The notes beneath the pieces are model-generated. The model did not search any database. It was given only the letters and a program-made list of their open reading frames with translations, and was not told the DNA's origin. This document shows, piece by piece, positions 39,386-47,625 of a stretch of DNA of 57,286 nucleotides (position 1 is its first letter; every line of letters starts with the position of its first letter). Position numbers and translations under genes: made by a program. The DNA is from Spirochaetaceae bacterium (lineage in GTDB: Bacteria > Spirochaetota > Spirochaetia > Treponematales > Rectinemataceae), in assembly GCA_025355995.1 (NCBI GenBank), contig JANXYQ010000048.1, positions 1 to 57,286 on the forward strand. The letters are read 5' to 3'.

Positions 39386-40967
39386 CGAAGCCGAGGCGTA
39401 CCGCCGCGCGATCGCCGCCGAGTACCCTGCCCTCTACCTCGCGCTCTACCACCACCGAACGCACGAGAACAAGCGCTTCGGCTTTCATCACTACGAGTAC
39501 ACGCGCGCGATGCTCATGGACAAGGCGCAGCACATCGTCTTGAAGAAGTCGACCCAGGGCGCGGCGACGGAGGTGTGCCTGTGCAAGGAGTTCGCCTGGA
39601 TGGACCGCGGCCTCAAGATCATCCACGTCCTGCCGGACGAGAACATCAAGAGCCGCTTCGTGCGCAACCGCTTCGACCAGTCCATCGCGCATACGCCCTA
39701 CTATCGGCAGAGGCTCAAAAGCGAGGAGACGCGGCAGTTCGGGATCCGGAACAGTTTCAGCGTCAACCTCAAGCACTGGTCGAAGGGCGTGATCTCCATC
39801 ATCGGCTCGCACGCGATCGCGGGCTTCGGCGAGTTCCCGGCCGACGTGAAGGTGATCGACGAGTACAACAACTGCGAGATGGCTAACCTGCCCATGGCCC
39901 AGGAGCGCCTCTCGAACTCGGACTACCGCATCGAGCTCGACATCTCGCAGCCGACGATCCAGGGCGTCGGGATCTCGAAGATCTACGCCGATTCGGACCA
40001 GAAGCGCTGGTACCTCCGCTGCGAGCATTGCGGGAAGTGGATCCGGCCGACGTGGGTCGGCAACGTCGTCAGGAAGACGGGAGACAACGAGTACGAGATC
40101 ATCGATCCGGACTGGGACGGCTACATGGGGGCCGACGCCCGCCTGATCTGCAACCACTGCGGGCGGCCCGAGGATCGGTTCTCGCCAGGGGAATGGGTAC
40201 AGGAGAACGCCCGGAGCATCGTCTCCGGCTATCACCTCGGGAAGCTCGTCTCGACGAAGATGAGCATGAACGAGATGGTCAAGCGCTTCGACGATGGCCT
40301 CGCGGACCCGACCGTCGCGGCGCGCTTCTGGAACGGCGACATGGGCGAGGACTACACGGCTCCCGGAGCGAAGCTCCAGGAGGAGGACCTCGACAAGCTC
40401 ATCCAGGAGTACAACCTGCCCCAGGGCTCGACGCAGCCCTGCTTCGCGGGAATCGACGTGGGGAACGTCCTGCACGTCGTCATCGGCGAGATGGTCGACC
40501 GCCAGCGGACGCGCCTGGTCTACATCGGGACGGTCGCCTGCGAGACCGACCTCGAGGAACTCGATCTTGTCCTCCGGCGCTTCAACGTCCGCTGCGGGGT
40601 CATCGACGAGTTGCCGGAACGCCGCTTATCTCGGCGTCTGGCGTACAAGCACCGGAACTGGTGGATGTGCCGCTATGCGGCGGGAAAGCGGGATATCCCC
40701 GATCCGCGCTCGAAGATCGTCTCAGTCGACCGGACCTCGAGCCTCGACGCGGTGAATGAGCAGGTAGTCCTCGGGACAATGGAGTTCCCCCGCAACGCCC
40801 GGAACCTTGAAGGATTCTACCCGCAGCTCACGGAGCTCACTCGGGCTTACGAGAAGAATGCGAACGGGGGCGAAGGGGCCTATGTGTGGGTGGGAGGGGG
40901 AGCTGATCATTATTTTCATGCGCTCGCTTATATGTGTTTAGCAAGAAGGATGGTGTTACGAAAATGA
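39360..40967 (+). CDS. terL: Terminase large subunit (GpA-like)
   Basis: A 535-residue packaging ATPase/nuclease. The P-loop region reads KKSTQGAATE, an atypical Walker A as in GpA-class terminases; VKVIDEYNN is the Walker B region. A zinc finger (CEHCGKW, CNHCGRP) separates the ATPase from the nuclease, whose first acidic strand is FAGIDVGN. These features match lambda GpA-type large subunits. The C-terminal AYEKNANGGEGAYVW leads to the end. The start at ATG 39360 lacks a strong ribosome site but lies in the small-subunit overlap. Confidence 0.92.
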   Translation: MPVKTARASEAEAYRRAIAAEYPALYLALYHHRTHENKRFGFHHYEYTRAMLMDKAQHIVLKKSTQGAATEVCLCKEFAWMDRGLKIIHVLPDENIKSRFVRNRFDQSIAHTPYYRQRLKSEETRQFGIRNSFSVNLKHWSKGVISIIGSHAIAGFGEFPADVKVIDEYNNCEMANLPMAQERLSNSDYRIELDISQPTIQGVGISKIYADSDQKRWYLRCEHCGKWIRPTWVGNVVRKTGDNEYEIIDPDWDGYMGADARLICNHCGRPEDRFSPGEWVQENARSIVSGYHLGKLVSTKMSMNEMVKRFDDGLADPTVAARFWNGDMGEDYTAPGAKLQEEDLDKLIQEYNLPQGSTQPCFAGIDVGNVLHVVIGEMVDRQRTRLVYIGTVACETDLEELDLVLRRFNVRCGVIDELPERRLSRRLAYKHRNWWMCRYAAGKRDIPDPRSKIVSVDRTSSLDAVNEQVVLGTMEFPRNARNLEGFYPQLTELTRAYEKNANGGEGAYVWVGGGADHYFHALAYMCLARRMVLRK

Positions 40968-41110
40968 AACCAAATAAACGCAGGATTAGCCTAAAGGGGC
41001 TGCAAAAACTAAATGAGCTTATTGACGCTGAAATCGCCCGCCAGAAAGCTGACGAGGCGAAGCGCCGCTACCCTCCTCACTCCAATCCGTCCACCCAGGT
41101 CCGGAAATAG
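40964..41110 (+). CDS. Small basic protein between terminase and portal
   Basis: A 48-residue protein starting in an ATGA overlap with the terminase stop. It is basic and helical (LKGLQKLNELIDAEIARQKADEAKRRY). Its first codons are AT-rich. It is in the position of small head-tail joining or packaging accessory genes. Function unknown. Confidence 0.5.
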   Translation: MKPNKRRISLKGLQKLNELIDAEIARQKADEAKRRYPPHSNPSTQVRK

Positions 41111-41162
41111 CCCTTGTGGAAAAAATAAATCGACAGTATGAAGCCGGCCGAGGGGGCTGCCG

Positions 41163-42731
41163 GTGTCGGACATATCCCAGGGGACCGTCTACGCCACGGT
41201 TGAGGACTTCATAGGCACGACCGTCATGAGGGCGGGTGACCGCCAGAAGCGCGGCGCCAACATCTACACGCTTTCCGACCTGCTCTCCATCTCCGGCACG
41301 ACCAAGGGCGGGGAGATCGTCAACGGGCAGATCCAGCAGAACCTCTTCACGCTCTCCCTCGACGAGCGGGTCCAGGTGTACCGGAAGTGCGGCCCGGTCT
41401 ACGGCGTCGTCACGGGCCGGGCCCGCCGCATCGCGAACCTGGACTGGCGCGTGAAGAAGCTGTCCCGCGACGAGGACAGGATCGCCACCTACATCAAGCA
41501 GGCCGCCGAGATGTACCGCGAGCACGCCGATCCACACAGCGTGGCCGACGCGGTGATCCGGGTCCAGGCCTGGAAATACATCCGGCGCTATCTGCCCGAC
41601 GTTAAGTTCGACCTCTCCAACGTCCAGGCCTCGCTCTTGCGCTGGCGACAGCGGAACAAGCTGGCCGCCGAGGACAAGACGAACGAGATCGAGGACTGGA
41701 TGCACCAGATCAACGGCCAGCGAACCTGGTCGGAATTCGTCTTCGAGGGCGTCGTCGATCTCCATGTCCACGGAGCGATCGCCTGGTACAAGGAGCGCAA
41801 CCTCGCGACGGGCTTCATCGAAAACATCTACAACCTGCCCGGGGGAACAGTCTTGCCCTTCCGGACTAAGTTCGTTTCCCCTGTCTCCCTCTATGCGCAG
41901 ATCCTCAATGGCGTCCCGCCGATGATCTACGGCAAGGACGAGATCAGCTACATCCCCTACGCCCCCATGTCGTCCCTATCCTACGGCTCGGTCCCGCTCG
42001 AGGCCCTCGTCAACAAGATCGCCGAGTCCCTTCTCTTCGACGAGCAGGCGGCCATGAAGGCCGACGGGACGAGCGCGCCGGAGAAGCTCGTCATCATGAA
42101 CGACATGTTCCCCTTCGGCGATGGCGACGAAGGGAAGGACCTGCCCGTCGCCCTCCCCGCCTCCGAGCAGGCGAAGATCGAGACGCTCATCAACGAGCCC
42201 CGGCCGAACGCTATCCGCCTCCTCACCGGCTACGGCGGGGGGCAGGGCCAGCCCCAGGTCGTCGACCTCTCGCGCGCCGACACCTTCGAGGCGCAGTCGA
42301 ACCGCCAGGACAAGGTCCTGCGCGAGATCGCGATCGTCTTCAACATGTCCAACATCGAGGTCAACCTCACGGGCTCGGAGAACACCTCCGGCCGCGAGAC
42401 CTCCGAGACGCAGGCCGACATCGAGCAGCAGAAGGGGTGGGCTCCGCTTGCCGCGCTGTACGAGGACCGATTCAATACCGACGTCCTACCGCAGCGCTGG
42501 GGCTCCGGCTATGAGGTCGAGTCCGACAAGGGCGCTTCGGAGAAGGACCAGCTCGAGCTCGAGCGGCTCAAGATGGCTTCGGGCGCCTACGCCACGAACG
42601 AGGTCCGCACGGACGGCGGACGCGAGCCCTGGCCGGAGCCCGAATACGACCGTCCGCCGAGCGCTGGCGCGGCCGCGCAGCCGCCTGACGGATCTGAGAT
42701 GAACCCGCTCTCCGTGAGGATGGGGCGATGA
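41163..42731 (+). CDS. Portal protein
   Basis: A 522-residue portal subunit; twelve copies would form the DNA entry channel of the head. GTG 41163 follows GAGGGGG. The N-terminal third is helical (VYRKCGPVYGVVTGRARRIANLDW), the core has NLPGGTVLPFR and GKDEISYIPYAPMSSLSYGSVPLEAL, typical of portals, and IAIVFNMSNIEVNLTGSENTSGRETSETQAD is the long wing/crown helix segment. The C-terminus is Pro-rich and disordered. It overlaps the next gene by four bases. Confidence 0.9.
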   Translation: MSDISQGTVYATVEDFIGTTVMRAGDRQKRGANIYTLSDLLSISGTTKGGEIVNGQIQQNLFTLSLDERVQVYRKCGPVYGVVTGRARRIANLDWRVKKLSRDEDRIATYIKQAAEMYREHADPHSVADAVIRVQAWKYIRRYLPDVKFDLSNVQASLLRWRQRNKLAAEDKTNEIEDWMHQINGQRTWSEFVFEGVVDLHVHGAIAWYKERNLATGFIENIYNLPGGTVLPFRTKFVSPVSLYAQILNGVPPMIYGKDEISYIPYAPMSSLSYGSVPLEALVNKIAESLLFDEQAAMKADGTSAPEKLVIMNDMFPFGDGDEGKDLPVALPASEQAKIETLINEPRPNAIRLLTGYGGGQGQPQVVDLSRADTFEAQSNRQDKVLREIAIVFNMSNIEVNLTGSENTSGRETSETQADIEQQKGWAPLAALYEDRFNTDVLPQRWGSGYEVESDKGASEKDQLELERLKMASGAYATNEVRTDGGREPWPEPEYDRPPSAGAAAQPPDGSEMNPLSVRMGR

Positions 42732-42919
42732 TCCAAAGCCAATCGTTCCGCCGCGAGATGGTCAACGGCAAACTCGTCAACACACCGATCGATAAGAGCC
42801 CTCTGGAAGATGCGTTGGAGAGAATTCTCGGGCCGCTTTCCTTGGAGGATCAAGAAACAGTGCTGAAGAACGTGGCCTCCGGCCTCATCTATGACATCTG
42901 CACGGGTGGTATCCGCTGA
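42728..42919 (+). CDS. Small protein downstream of the portal gene
   Basis: A 63-residue protein starting in an ATGA overlap with the portal stop. Its C-terminal half forms one helix (PLEDALERILGPLSLEDQETVLKNVASGLIYDI). No family recognised; it sits between portal and J-domain genes. Confidence 0.5.
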   Translation: MIQSQSFRREMVNGKLVNTPIDKSPLEDALERILGPLSLEDQETVLKNVASGLIYDICTGGIR

Positions 42920-43614
42920 TGGCCGACCTCTATGAGACCCTCGACGTCGAGAAGGCAGCCTCTCCTGGCGAGATCAAGAAGGCCTACCGGCGGAAGGCGA
43001 AGGACTGCCACCCCGACACCCACCCGGGCGACACCCAGGCGGCCGAGAAGTTCGGCGCCCTGGTACGGGCCCACGACATCCTGTCCGACACCCGGCGCCG
43101 CGAGAACTACGACCGGACGGGGGACGAGGACGACGGGACCGATCCTATCGAGGACCAGGCCCGAGCGCTCTTCTTCCAGATCTGCATGGAGCTCCTCGTC
43201 GAGCGCGAGGCCGACGACATCCCGGCGGCGATCGAGCGCATGAAGCAGGCCGTCGCCGCCGAGCGCGAGCAGCGCCACGACGAGGTCGACCGGAAGCGGG
43301 GGGAGCTCGGGCGGAGGCGGGCCAAGATCGAGCGCGCGGGGAAGCGCGTCCTCAAAGCCCCCGAGCTCGATCTCCTCGCGGCCCTTTTTGACCAGCAGCT
43401 CCAGGTATGCGACGAGGACGAGCGCAAGCTCCGGGCGGAGGAGGCGGAGATCGAGCGCGACGCCCAGGTCAACGCCCGCGTATTCGAGATCTTCGAGGGA
43501 TACCGCTTCGCGCGGAGCGGGCGGGAGGCGCAGGGCTACCAGGGCACTCTCCTGGCCGCACTCGGCTTTCTAAACTCCGGCGCCTCAACGGCTGGAGGCT
43601 TTTCCCGTGTCTAG
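42919..43614 (+). CDS. Phage J-domain (DnaJ-like) protein
   Basis: A 231-residue protein with an N-terminal J domain (LYETLDVEKAASPGEIKKAYRRKAKDCHPDTHPG, with the essential HPD tripeptide, then LVRAHDILSDTRRRENYD). The rest is a long charged coiled coil (AAEREQRHDEVDRKRGELGRRRAKIERAGKR) without the Gly/Phe or zinc regions, making it a class C co-chaperone. It would direct host DnaK to head-assembly proteins encoded around it. It overlaps its neighbours. Confidence 0.9.
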   Translation: MADLYETLDVEKAASPGEIKKAYRRKAKDCHPDTHPGDTQAAEKFGALVRAHDILSDTRRRENYDRTGDEDDGTDPIEDQARALFFQICMELLVEREADDIPAAIERMKQAVAAEREQRHDEVDRKRGELGRRRAKIERAGKRVLKAPELDLLAALFDQQLQVCDEDERKLRAEEAEIERDAQVNARVFEIFEGYRFARSGREAQGYQGTLLAALGFLNSGASTAGGFSRV

Positions 43615-43825
43615 CCGCCCCCTCGTCATCCGCAACGGCCTCGCGGACCAGAAGATGCTCGCCGACCTGCAGCGGCCCCTTGAGATCGACCTCGAGGCGC
43701 TCTTCCGTGTCATGGAGGAGCAGGCAATCCGCGGCTTTCTCCGCGCGGTCGAGTCCGGCCAGAGCCCGACGCAGGCGATTACGTCGGTCACCCAGGCGAT
43801 CACCGAATACCAGGAGGAGGCCTGA
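43607..43825 (+). CDS. Small head-module protein
   Basis: A 72-residue helical protein from GTG 43607, overlapping the J-domain gene by eight bases. Acidic with one long helix (DLEALFRVMEEQAIRGFLRAVESGQ). No family recognised. Confidence 0.5.
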   Translation: MSSRPLVIRNGLADQKMLADLQRPLEIDLEALFRVMEEQAIRGFLRAVESGQSPTQAITSVTQAITEYQEEA

Positions 43826-44016
43826 TGGACAAGCTCACGGTCTGGGACCAGTATGCGCTCGCCGCCCTCCCCCAGCTGCAGCGCCTCGCCTACGATCGCG
43901 GCAAGGCGCCGCCTCCGCAGTCCTTCGCCCTCTCCGCCGCCGCGATGGCCGACGCGATGATGGCCGAGCGAAAGAAGCGCGGGATAGGTGAGCCGAAGGC
44001 AGGCGGCCATGGTTGA
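43825..44016 (+). CDS. Small head-module protein
   Basis: A 63-residue protein starting at the last base of the previous stop. Tyr/Leu/Ala-rich helix (WDQYALAALPQLQRLAYDRG) and a basic end. No family recognised. Confidence 0.5.
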   Translation: MDKLTVWDQYALAALPQLQRLAYDRGKAPPPQSFALSAAAMADAMMAERKKRGIGEPKAGGHG

Positions 44017-44197
44017 GGGCTCCGTGAACGAGGTCGCCCGGGCGATGATGCTGCCGAAGAGCTGCGCGTTCTTCGTCCCGCCGCCGCAGTTCAACCGGGA
44101 CATCCTGCTGTCCCTGCTCTCCGGCGAGGTCGCGCAGGCCTCGGGCCGGCGGGCCTACTACTACTCAGGCGCGATGGTCGCGGAGGAGAAGGTCTGA
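44009..44197 (+). CDS. Small head-module protein
   Basis: A 62-residue protein from ATG 44009, inside the 3' end of the previous gene; GTG 43988 upstream is an alternative. It contains LPKSCAFFVPPPQFNRDILLSLLSGEVA. No family recognised. Confidence 0.45.
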   Translation: MVEGSVNEVARAMMLPKSCAFFVPPPQFNRDILLSLLSGEVAQASGRRAYYYSGAMVAEEKV

Positions 44198-44532
44198 TGA
44201 GCACCGTCGCCCTGTCTCCCTCGACCGTTGCGAAGGTCCTCGTCGCCTATTCCCTCGCCTACCAGCTCGCAAAGGTCCAGCGCGAGGCGAGGATCTATGC
44301 GCAAGTCCGAAGGGCTGTCAGCGAATACTTCGGCGTCTTCAAAGACCAGTCCCGCGACGAAGGCGGCCGCTTCTCATCCGGCTCAGGGAACATCGCCCTT
44401 GACCCAGAGAAGATCAAAAAGAACCCGATACCGAAAGACTTGAAGGCGAAATGGTCGAAAGACGGCGGGGTGGACAATCCCGAATACAAGAAGTGGATCA
44501 GCGCCCATTGGGCGCAGGAGAAGAAGAAATGA
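44197..44532 (+). CDS. Small phage protein with the RDEGGRFSSGSG motif
   Basis: A 111-residue protein. An N-terminal hydrophobic helix (STVAKVLVAYSLAYQLAKVQ) is followed by FKDQSRDEGGRFSSGSG, a linker motif common in phage head-morphogenesis proteins. The C-terminal half is basic (IKKNPIPKDLKAKWSKDGG). It lies just before the Tad2 homologue and overlaps it by four bases. Its exact role is unknown. Confidence 0.55.
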   Translation: MSTVALSPSTVAKVLVAYSLAYQLAKVQREARIYAQVRRAVSEYFGVFKDQSRDEGGRFSSGSGNIALDPEKIKKNPIPKDLKAKWSKDGGVDNPEYKKWISAHWAQEKKK

Positions 44533-44801
44533 ACTTCGGACAAGCGCTCGAAGCCATGAAAGCTGGCAAGAAAGTCGCCCGCGAGGGATGGAACGGGAAG
44601 GGCATGTTCATCTTCCTGATGGACGGATATCCCCTCGGAATCCCGGCCAACACGGCGACGCGCCACGCGCTCGGCCTCAACGAAGGCGACCATGTGAAGG
44701 TTCGGGCCTACATCGCCATGCGCGACGCGCAGGGCATGATCGTACCCGGCTGGCTCGCCTCCCAGACAGACATGCTGGCCGAGGACTGGATGGAGGTCTG
44801 A
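44529..44801 (+). CDS. tad2: Tad2 homologue (DUF2829), anti-Thoeris protein
   Basis: A 90-residue protein of the DUF2829 family: MNFGQALEAMKAGKKVAREGWNGKGMFI at the start and GMIVPGWLASQTDMLAEDWMEV at the end are near-consensus. Characterised members (Tad2) bind the cyclic ADP-ribose signal made by Thoeris ThsB and so block abortive defence. It sits between two head genes with overlaps on both sides, so it would be expressed late unless it has its own promoter. The activity is inferred from family membership. Confidence 0.88.
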   Translation: MNFGQALEAMKAGKKVAREGWNGKGMFIFLMDGYPLGIPANTATRHALGLNEGDHVKVRAYIAMRDAQGMIVPGWLASQTDMLAEDWMEV

Positions 44802-45676
44802 TGCCCGCCTACCTCGACCGCCTGCGGCTCTACTACGGCGAGACCGGCCTCTCCGGCTCCAGGTATGACGACCTCATGGGGAACATCCTCGCCCGCCAGA
44901 GCGAGATGATCTCGAACCGACTTGGTCAGGTTCAGAAGCGGAAGCTTGACCAGCATGCCGAGCGCGCCCTCAAGTTCACCGGCCGGAGCCTTCAGGTGCC
45001 CGACCTCTCCGAGGTGCTGCCCGCGAAGTCGGTCCACATCCGCAAGGCGGCCGAGCGCGGGAAGATGCTCAACGACCGGCTTCGCATCGAGCTGTCGAAG
45101 AACCTGCGCAACGCGGTCTCCCAGTACATGGCCGAGGGCCAGCCCACGATGCAGTACCAGCGGGGCGAGGCCCGAGGCCGGATCAAGCCCCAGCTCATCG
45201 ACTCCTTCGAGAAGACGATCCGCTCGACCTTCCAGGACTACAGCCGGCGCGGCGAGGGCGGCGTGCCGGCGAACATCCGCACGATCGCCACGACCGAGAT
45301 CATGGGCGCCGTGAACGAGATCAAGTACGGCTACATGGAGCGCCTCGCCGAGCGCAATCCCGATGGCATCGAGATCCGCAAGCGCTGGAAGCATCACCCC
45401 GAACGCTCGAAGGAGCTCAGGCCAGGGCATGAGCGCATGAACGAGAAGACTGTCCTTATCTCCGCGCCCTTCATGGTCCCCGTCTACAAGCGCATCGGCA
45501 CCGTGAAGACCGGGCCTAAAACAGGACATCCGCGATGGGCTCGAGTAGAGCCCCCCGTCCCAATGAATCATCCCTGTGATCCTTCTGCGCCTATTTCCGA
45601 AATAGCGAGTTGCCATTGTGAATGCGATTACCTGATCGTCGTGAAAGCCGAAATGGCTGGGAGTAAATCAAAATGA
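44801..45676 (+). CDS. MuF-like minor head protein
   Basis: A 291-residue protein. The first 130 residues are helical. The C-terminal domain has the MuF signature: ATTEIMGAVNEIKYGYMERLA, then RKRWKHHPERSKELRPGHERMNEK and a final MNHPCDPSAPISEIASCHCECDY that corresponds to the HPxDP...CxC end of Phage_Mu_F proteins. Such proteins join the portal and head interior. There is no fused toxin or ADP-ribosyltransferase domain. The stop overlaps the protease start. Confidence 0.85.
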   Translation: MPAYLDRLRLYYGETGLSGSRYDDLMGNILARQSEMISNRLGQVQKRKLDQHAERALKFTGRSLQVPDLSEVLPAKSVHIRKAAERGKMLNDRLRIELSKNLRNAVSQYMAEGQPTMQYQRGEARGRIKPQLIDSFEKTIRSTFQDYSRRGEGGVPANIRTIATTEIMGAVNEIKYGYMERLAERNPDGIEIRKRWKHHPERSKELRPGHERMNEKTVLISAPFMVPVYKRIGTVKTGPKTGHPRWARVEPPVPMNHPCDPSAPISEIASCHCECDYLIVVKAEMAGSKSK

Positions 45677-46710
45677 GCGATTCCGCCGTTGCCGTGAAGA
45701 AGACCACCAAGATCCGCTTCGACTTCAGCCCCCTCTCCGACGCGAAGCAGTACGCCGTCGAGAAGGACGACGCGGGCGGGGTGAAGCACCGCTGGCTCTA
45801 TGGCATCTCCTCGGGCGAGCAGGTCGACGGGCACGGCGAGCGGATGACCTCGAACTGCATCGAGAGTTTCCATCGCCAAGCAATGAGCGGCGATATCCTC
45901 ATGTACGCGGGGAAGCACGACGTCAACTTCGTGGACGATCTCGGAATCCTCGCCGATTCGCGCATCGATGGGAATGGAGACTGGATAACGGGGTATCGGC
46001 TCTTCGACGAGTCGGACGGTTTTAATCCTCTCTCAAAGGCTCTCCAGGATGCCGACAAGACTTGGCGCCAGGTCAACGGCCTGGCCCCCTACTCGAAGCC
46101 GAAGCCCTACGGCTTCTCGATCGAGGGGGACATTCCCGAGGGCGGGATCAAGTACGTCGACACCCTCGGACGCCGGACCATGGACGACGTCGAGCTGGCG
46201 GGGGTGGTCCTCGTCCGCCGGCCCGCGTACCGGAGCTCCATCGTCCAGGCCGTATACAAGGCCCTGGGCATCCCGACGCGCAATGAAATTCGCCGCGCGC
46301 TGCTCGGCGACCACCTCGCCCAGGCCACCGCGCGCCGGGAAGAACTTAACGACTATTACGATTCGTATTTCACGCTAAGCAATGCACTTGACGATCTCGT
46401 GAAGCAGATCATGACCGATTCCGAGCCCGACAAGGAGGACCGTCTCCGCGCGATTTTTGACGAACACGCCTCGATGATGATAGAACTTATCACGAAGAAC
46501 CCGTCCGTATTCGCGGACGGAATCATGGAAGGGTCCCCCGGCGCCGCCGCCCCCTCCACCATTTACGAGTCCACGGAAGACCGGAAGCAGGACCTGCTCA
46601 CCCGGCTCACCACGGCTCAGGACGAGCTCTCGCAGCTCATCCAAACGGTGAAGGCACAAGGGGACAACCATGAGCAGAACGAACCAGCAGGGGGCGCAGC
46701 CGCAGACTAG
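45673..46710 (+). CDS. Prohead protease (XkdF-like)
   Basis: A 345-residue protein. The N-terminal 200 residues match XkdF-type proteases: ISSGEQVDGHGERMTSNCIESF, MYAGKHDVNFVDDLGIL, KPYGFSIEGDIPEGG and DVELAGVVLVRRPAY. His and Ser in these segments are candidates for the catalytic pair. The C-terminal 145 residues are acidic and helical and may act as a delivery or scaffold part. It would cleave scaffold and capsid during head maturation. The next gene begins 41 bases inside its 3' end. Confidence 0.82.
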   Translation: MSDSAVAVKKTTKIRFDFSPLSDAKQYAVEKDDAGGVKHRWLYGISSGEQVDGHGERMTSNCIESFHRQAMSGDILMYAGKHDVNFVDDLGILADSRIDGNGDWITGYRLFDESDGFNPLSKALQDADKTWRQVNGLAPYSKPKPYGFSIEGDIPEGGIKYVDTLGRRTMDDVELAGVVLVRRPAYRSSIVQAVYKALGIPTRNEIRRALLGDHLAQATARREELNDYYDSYFTLSNALDDLVKQIMTDSEPDKEDRLRAIFDEHASMMIELITKNPSVFADGIMEGSPGAAAPSTIYESTEDRKQDLLTRLTTAQDELSQLIQTVKAQGDNHEQNEPAGGAAAD

Positions 46711-47611
46711 GGTCGGCGCGCAGGCGGCTCCCGGCATCTCCAAGGACGAGCTCGCCGGACAGGCGTCGTCCCTCCTCCAGAACATCATGTCTCTCGTCCA
46801 GGAGCTCAATGCCGAGATCGGCAGCGCGGGCTCCTCCGCCCCCGCGGGCGCGCCCGCCCCTGGCCAGGCCCAGATGGGCGCCGGCGTCGAGCAGCCCGGA
46901 TCGGGCCCCGGCGCCGAGGGCTACCGCAGCGAGACCGCGCCCCCGAACCACACGCAGTCCGTCGACGAAGAGGGCGACTACCAGATGAAGGCCCCCGACG
47001 GCAGCGACCACGTCGTGCGGATGAAGAAGTCCGCCGCGAAGGCCCTCGGCTGCGAGAAGGCCCTCATCACCGGCAGCCCCGACGCCTCCACGGGCATCTC
47101 CTCCGCCGAGGAGCGCCAGGGCGACCTCCCCGAGTGGGACGACCAGAACCTCGACGAGATCACCAAGGGCCTCCTCGCCCTCTTCTCCCGCGCCGCGGTG
47201 CCCGCCGGCGTCCAGCGCCAGGCCCCCGCGGCCTCCTTCCAGCGGTCCCTCGTGCCCGTCGGCCCCGAGCCCGCGAGCTCGACCGACCATCTCCTCCTCC
47301 AGGTCACCAAGGCGCTCAGCTCCTTCGCCGAGCGCATGAAATCCCAGGACATCGTCCTCAAGGACATTCTCGAAGGGCTTGGCGTAGCCAAGGAGCTCGA
47401 GGGATACGCTCCCCCCGCCGCTCCCCAGAAGCCCGTCGGGTCGCTCGATTCGTCCGCCGTCGCCAAGGAGTTCCTGAACGCCATCGTAGCCGCCGCCGGC
47501 GGCAGCGCGCAGGTAGCCGTAGGCGAGAAGCCGGTCGAGCAGGTCCACAAGAACCTCTGCGACTTCGTCACCACTCTCCGCCAGGCGGCGGTCAACGAGT
47601 GGGGCGCGTAA
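46670..47611 (+). CDS. Putative scaffold protein
   Basis: A 313-residue protein between protease and major capsid genes, the usual scaffold position. It is helical and low in complexity: an N-terminal helix (ELAGQASSLLQNIMSLVQELNAEIG), an Ala/Pro/Gly-rich linker, and C-terminal helices (LLLQVTKALSSFAERMKSQDIVLKDILEGLG). The composition and overlap with the protease gene support an internal scaffold that is degraded on maturation. No sequence family recognised. Confidence 0.6.
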   Translation: MSRTNQQGAQPQTRVGAQAAPGISKDELAGQASSLLQNIMSLVQELNAEIGSAGSSAPAGAPAPGQAQMGAGVEQPGSGPGAEGYRSETAPPNHTQSVDEEGDYQMKAPDGSDHVVRMKKSAAKALGCEKALITGSPDASTGISSAEERQGDLPEWDDQNLDEITKGLLALFSRAAVPAGVQRQAPAASFQRSLVPVGPEPASSTDHLLLQVTKALSSFAERMKSQDIVLKDILEGLGVAKELEGYAPPAAPQKPVGSLDSSAVAKEFLNAIVAAAGGSAQVAVGEKPVEQVHKNLCDFVTTLRQAAVNEWGA

Positions 47612-47625
47612 AGGAGCGCTGAAAA

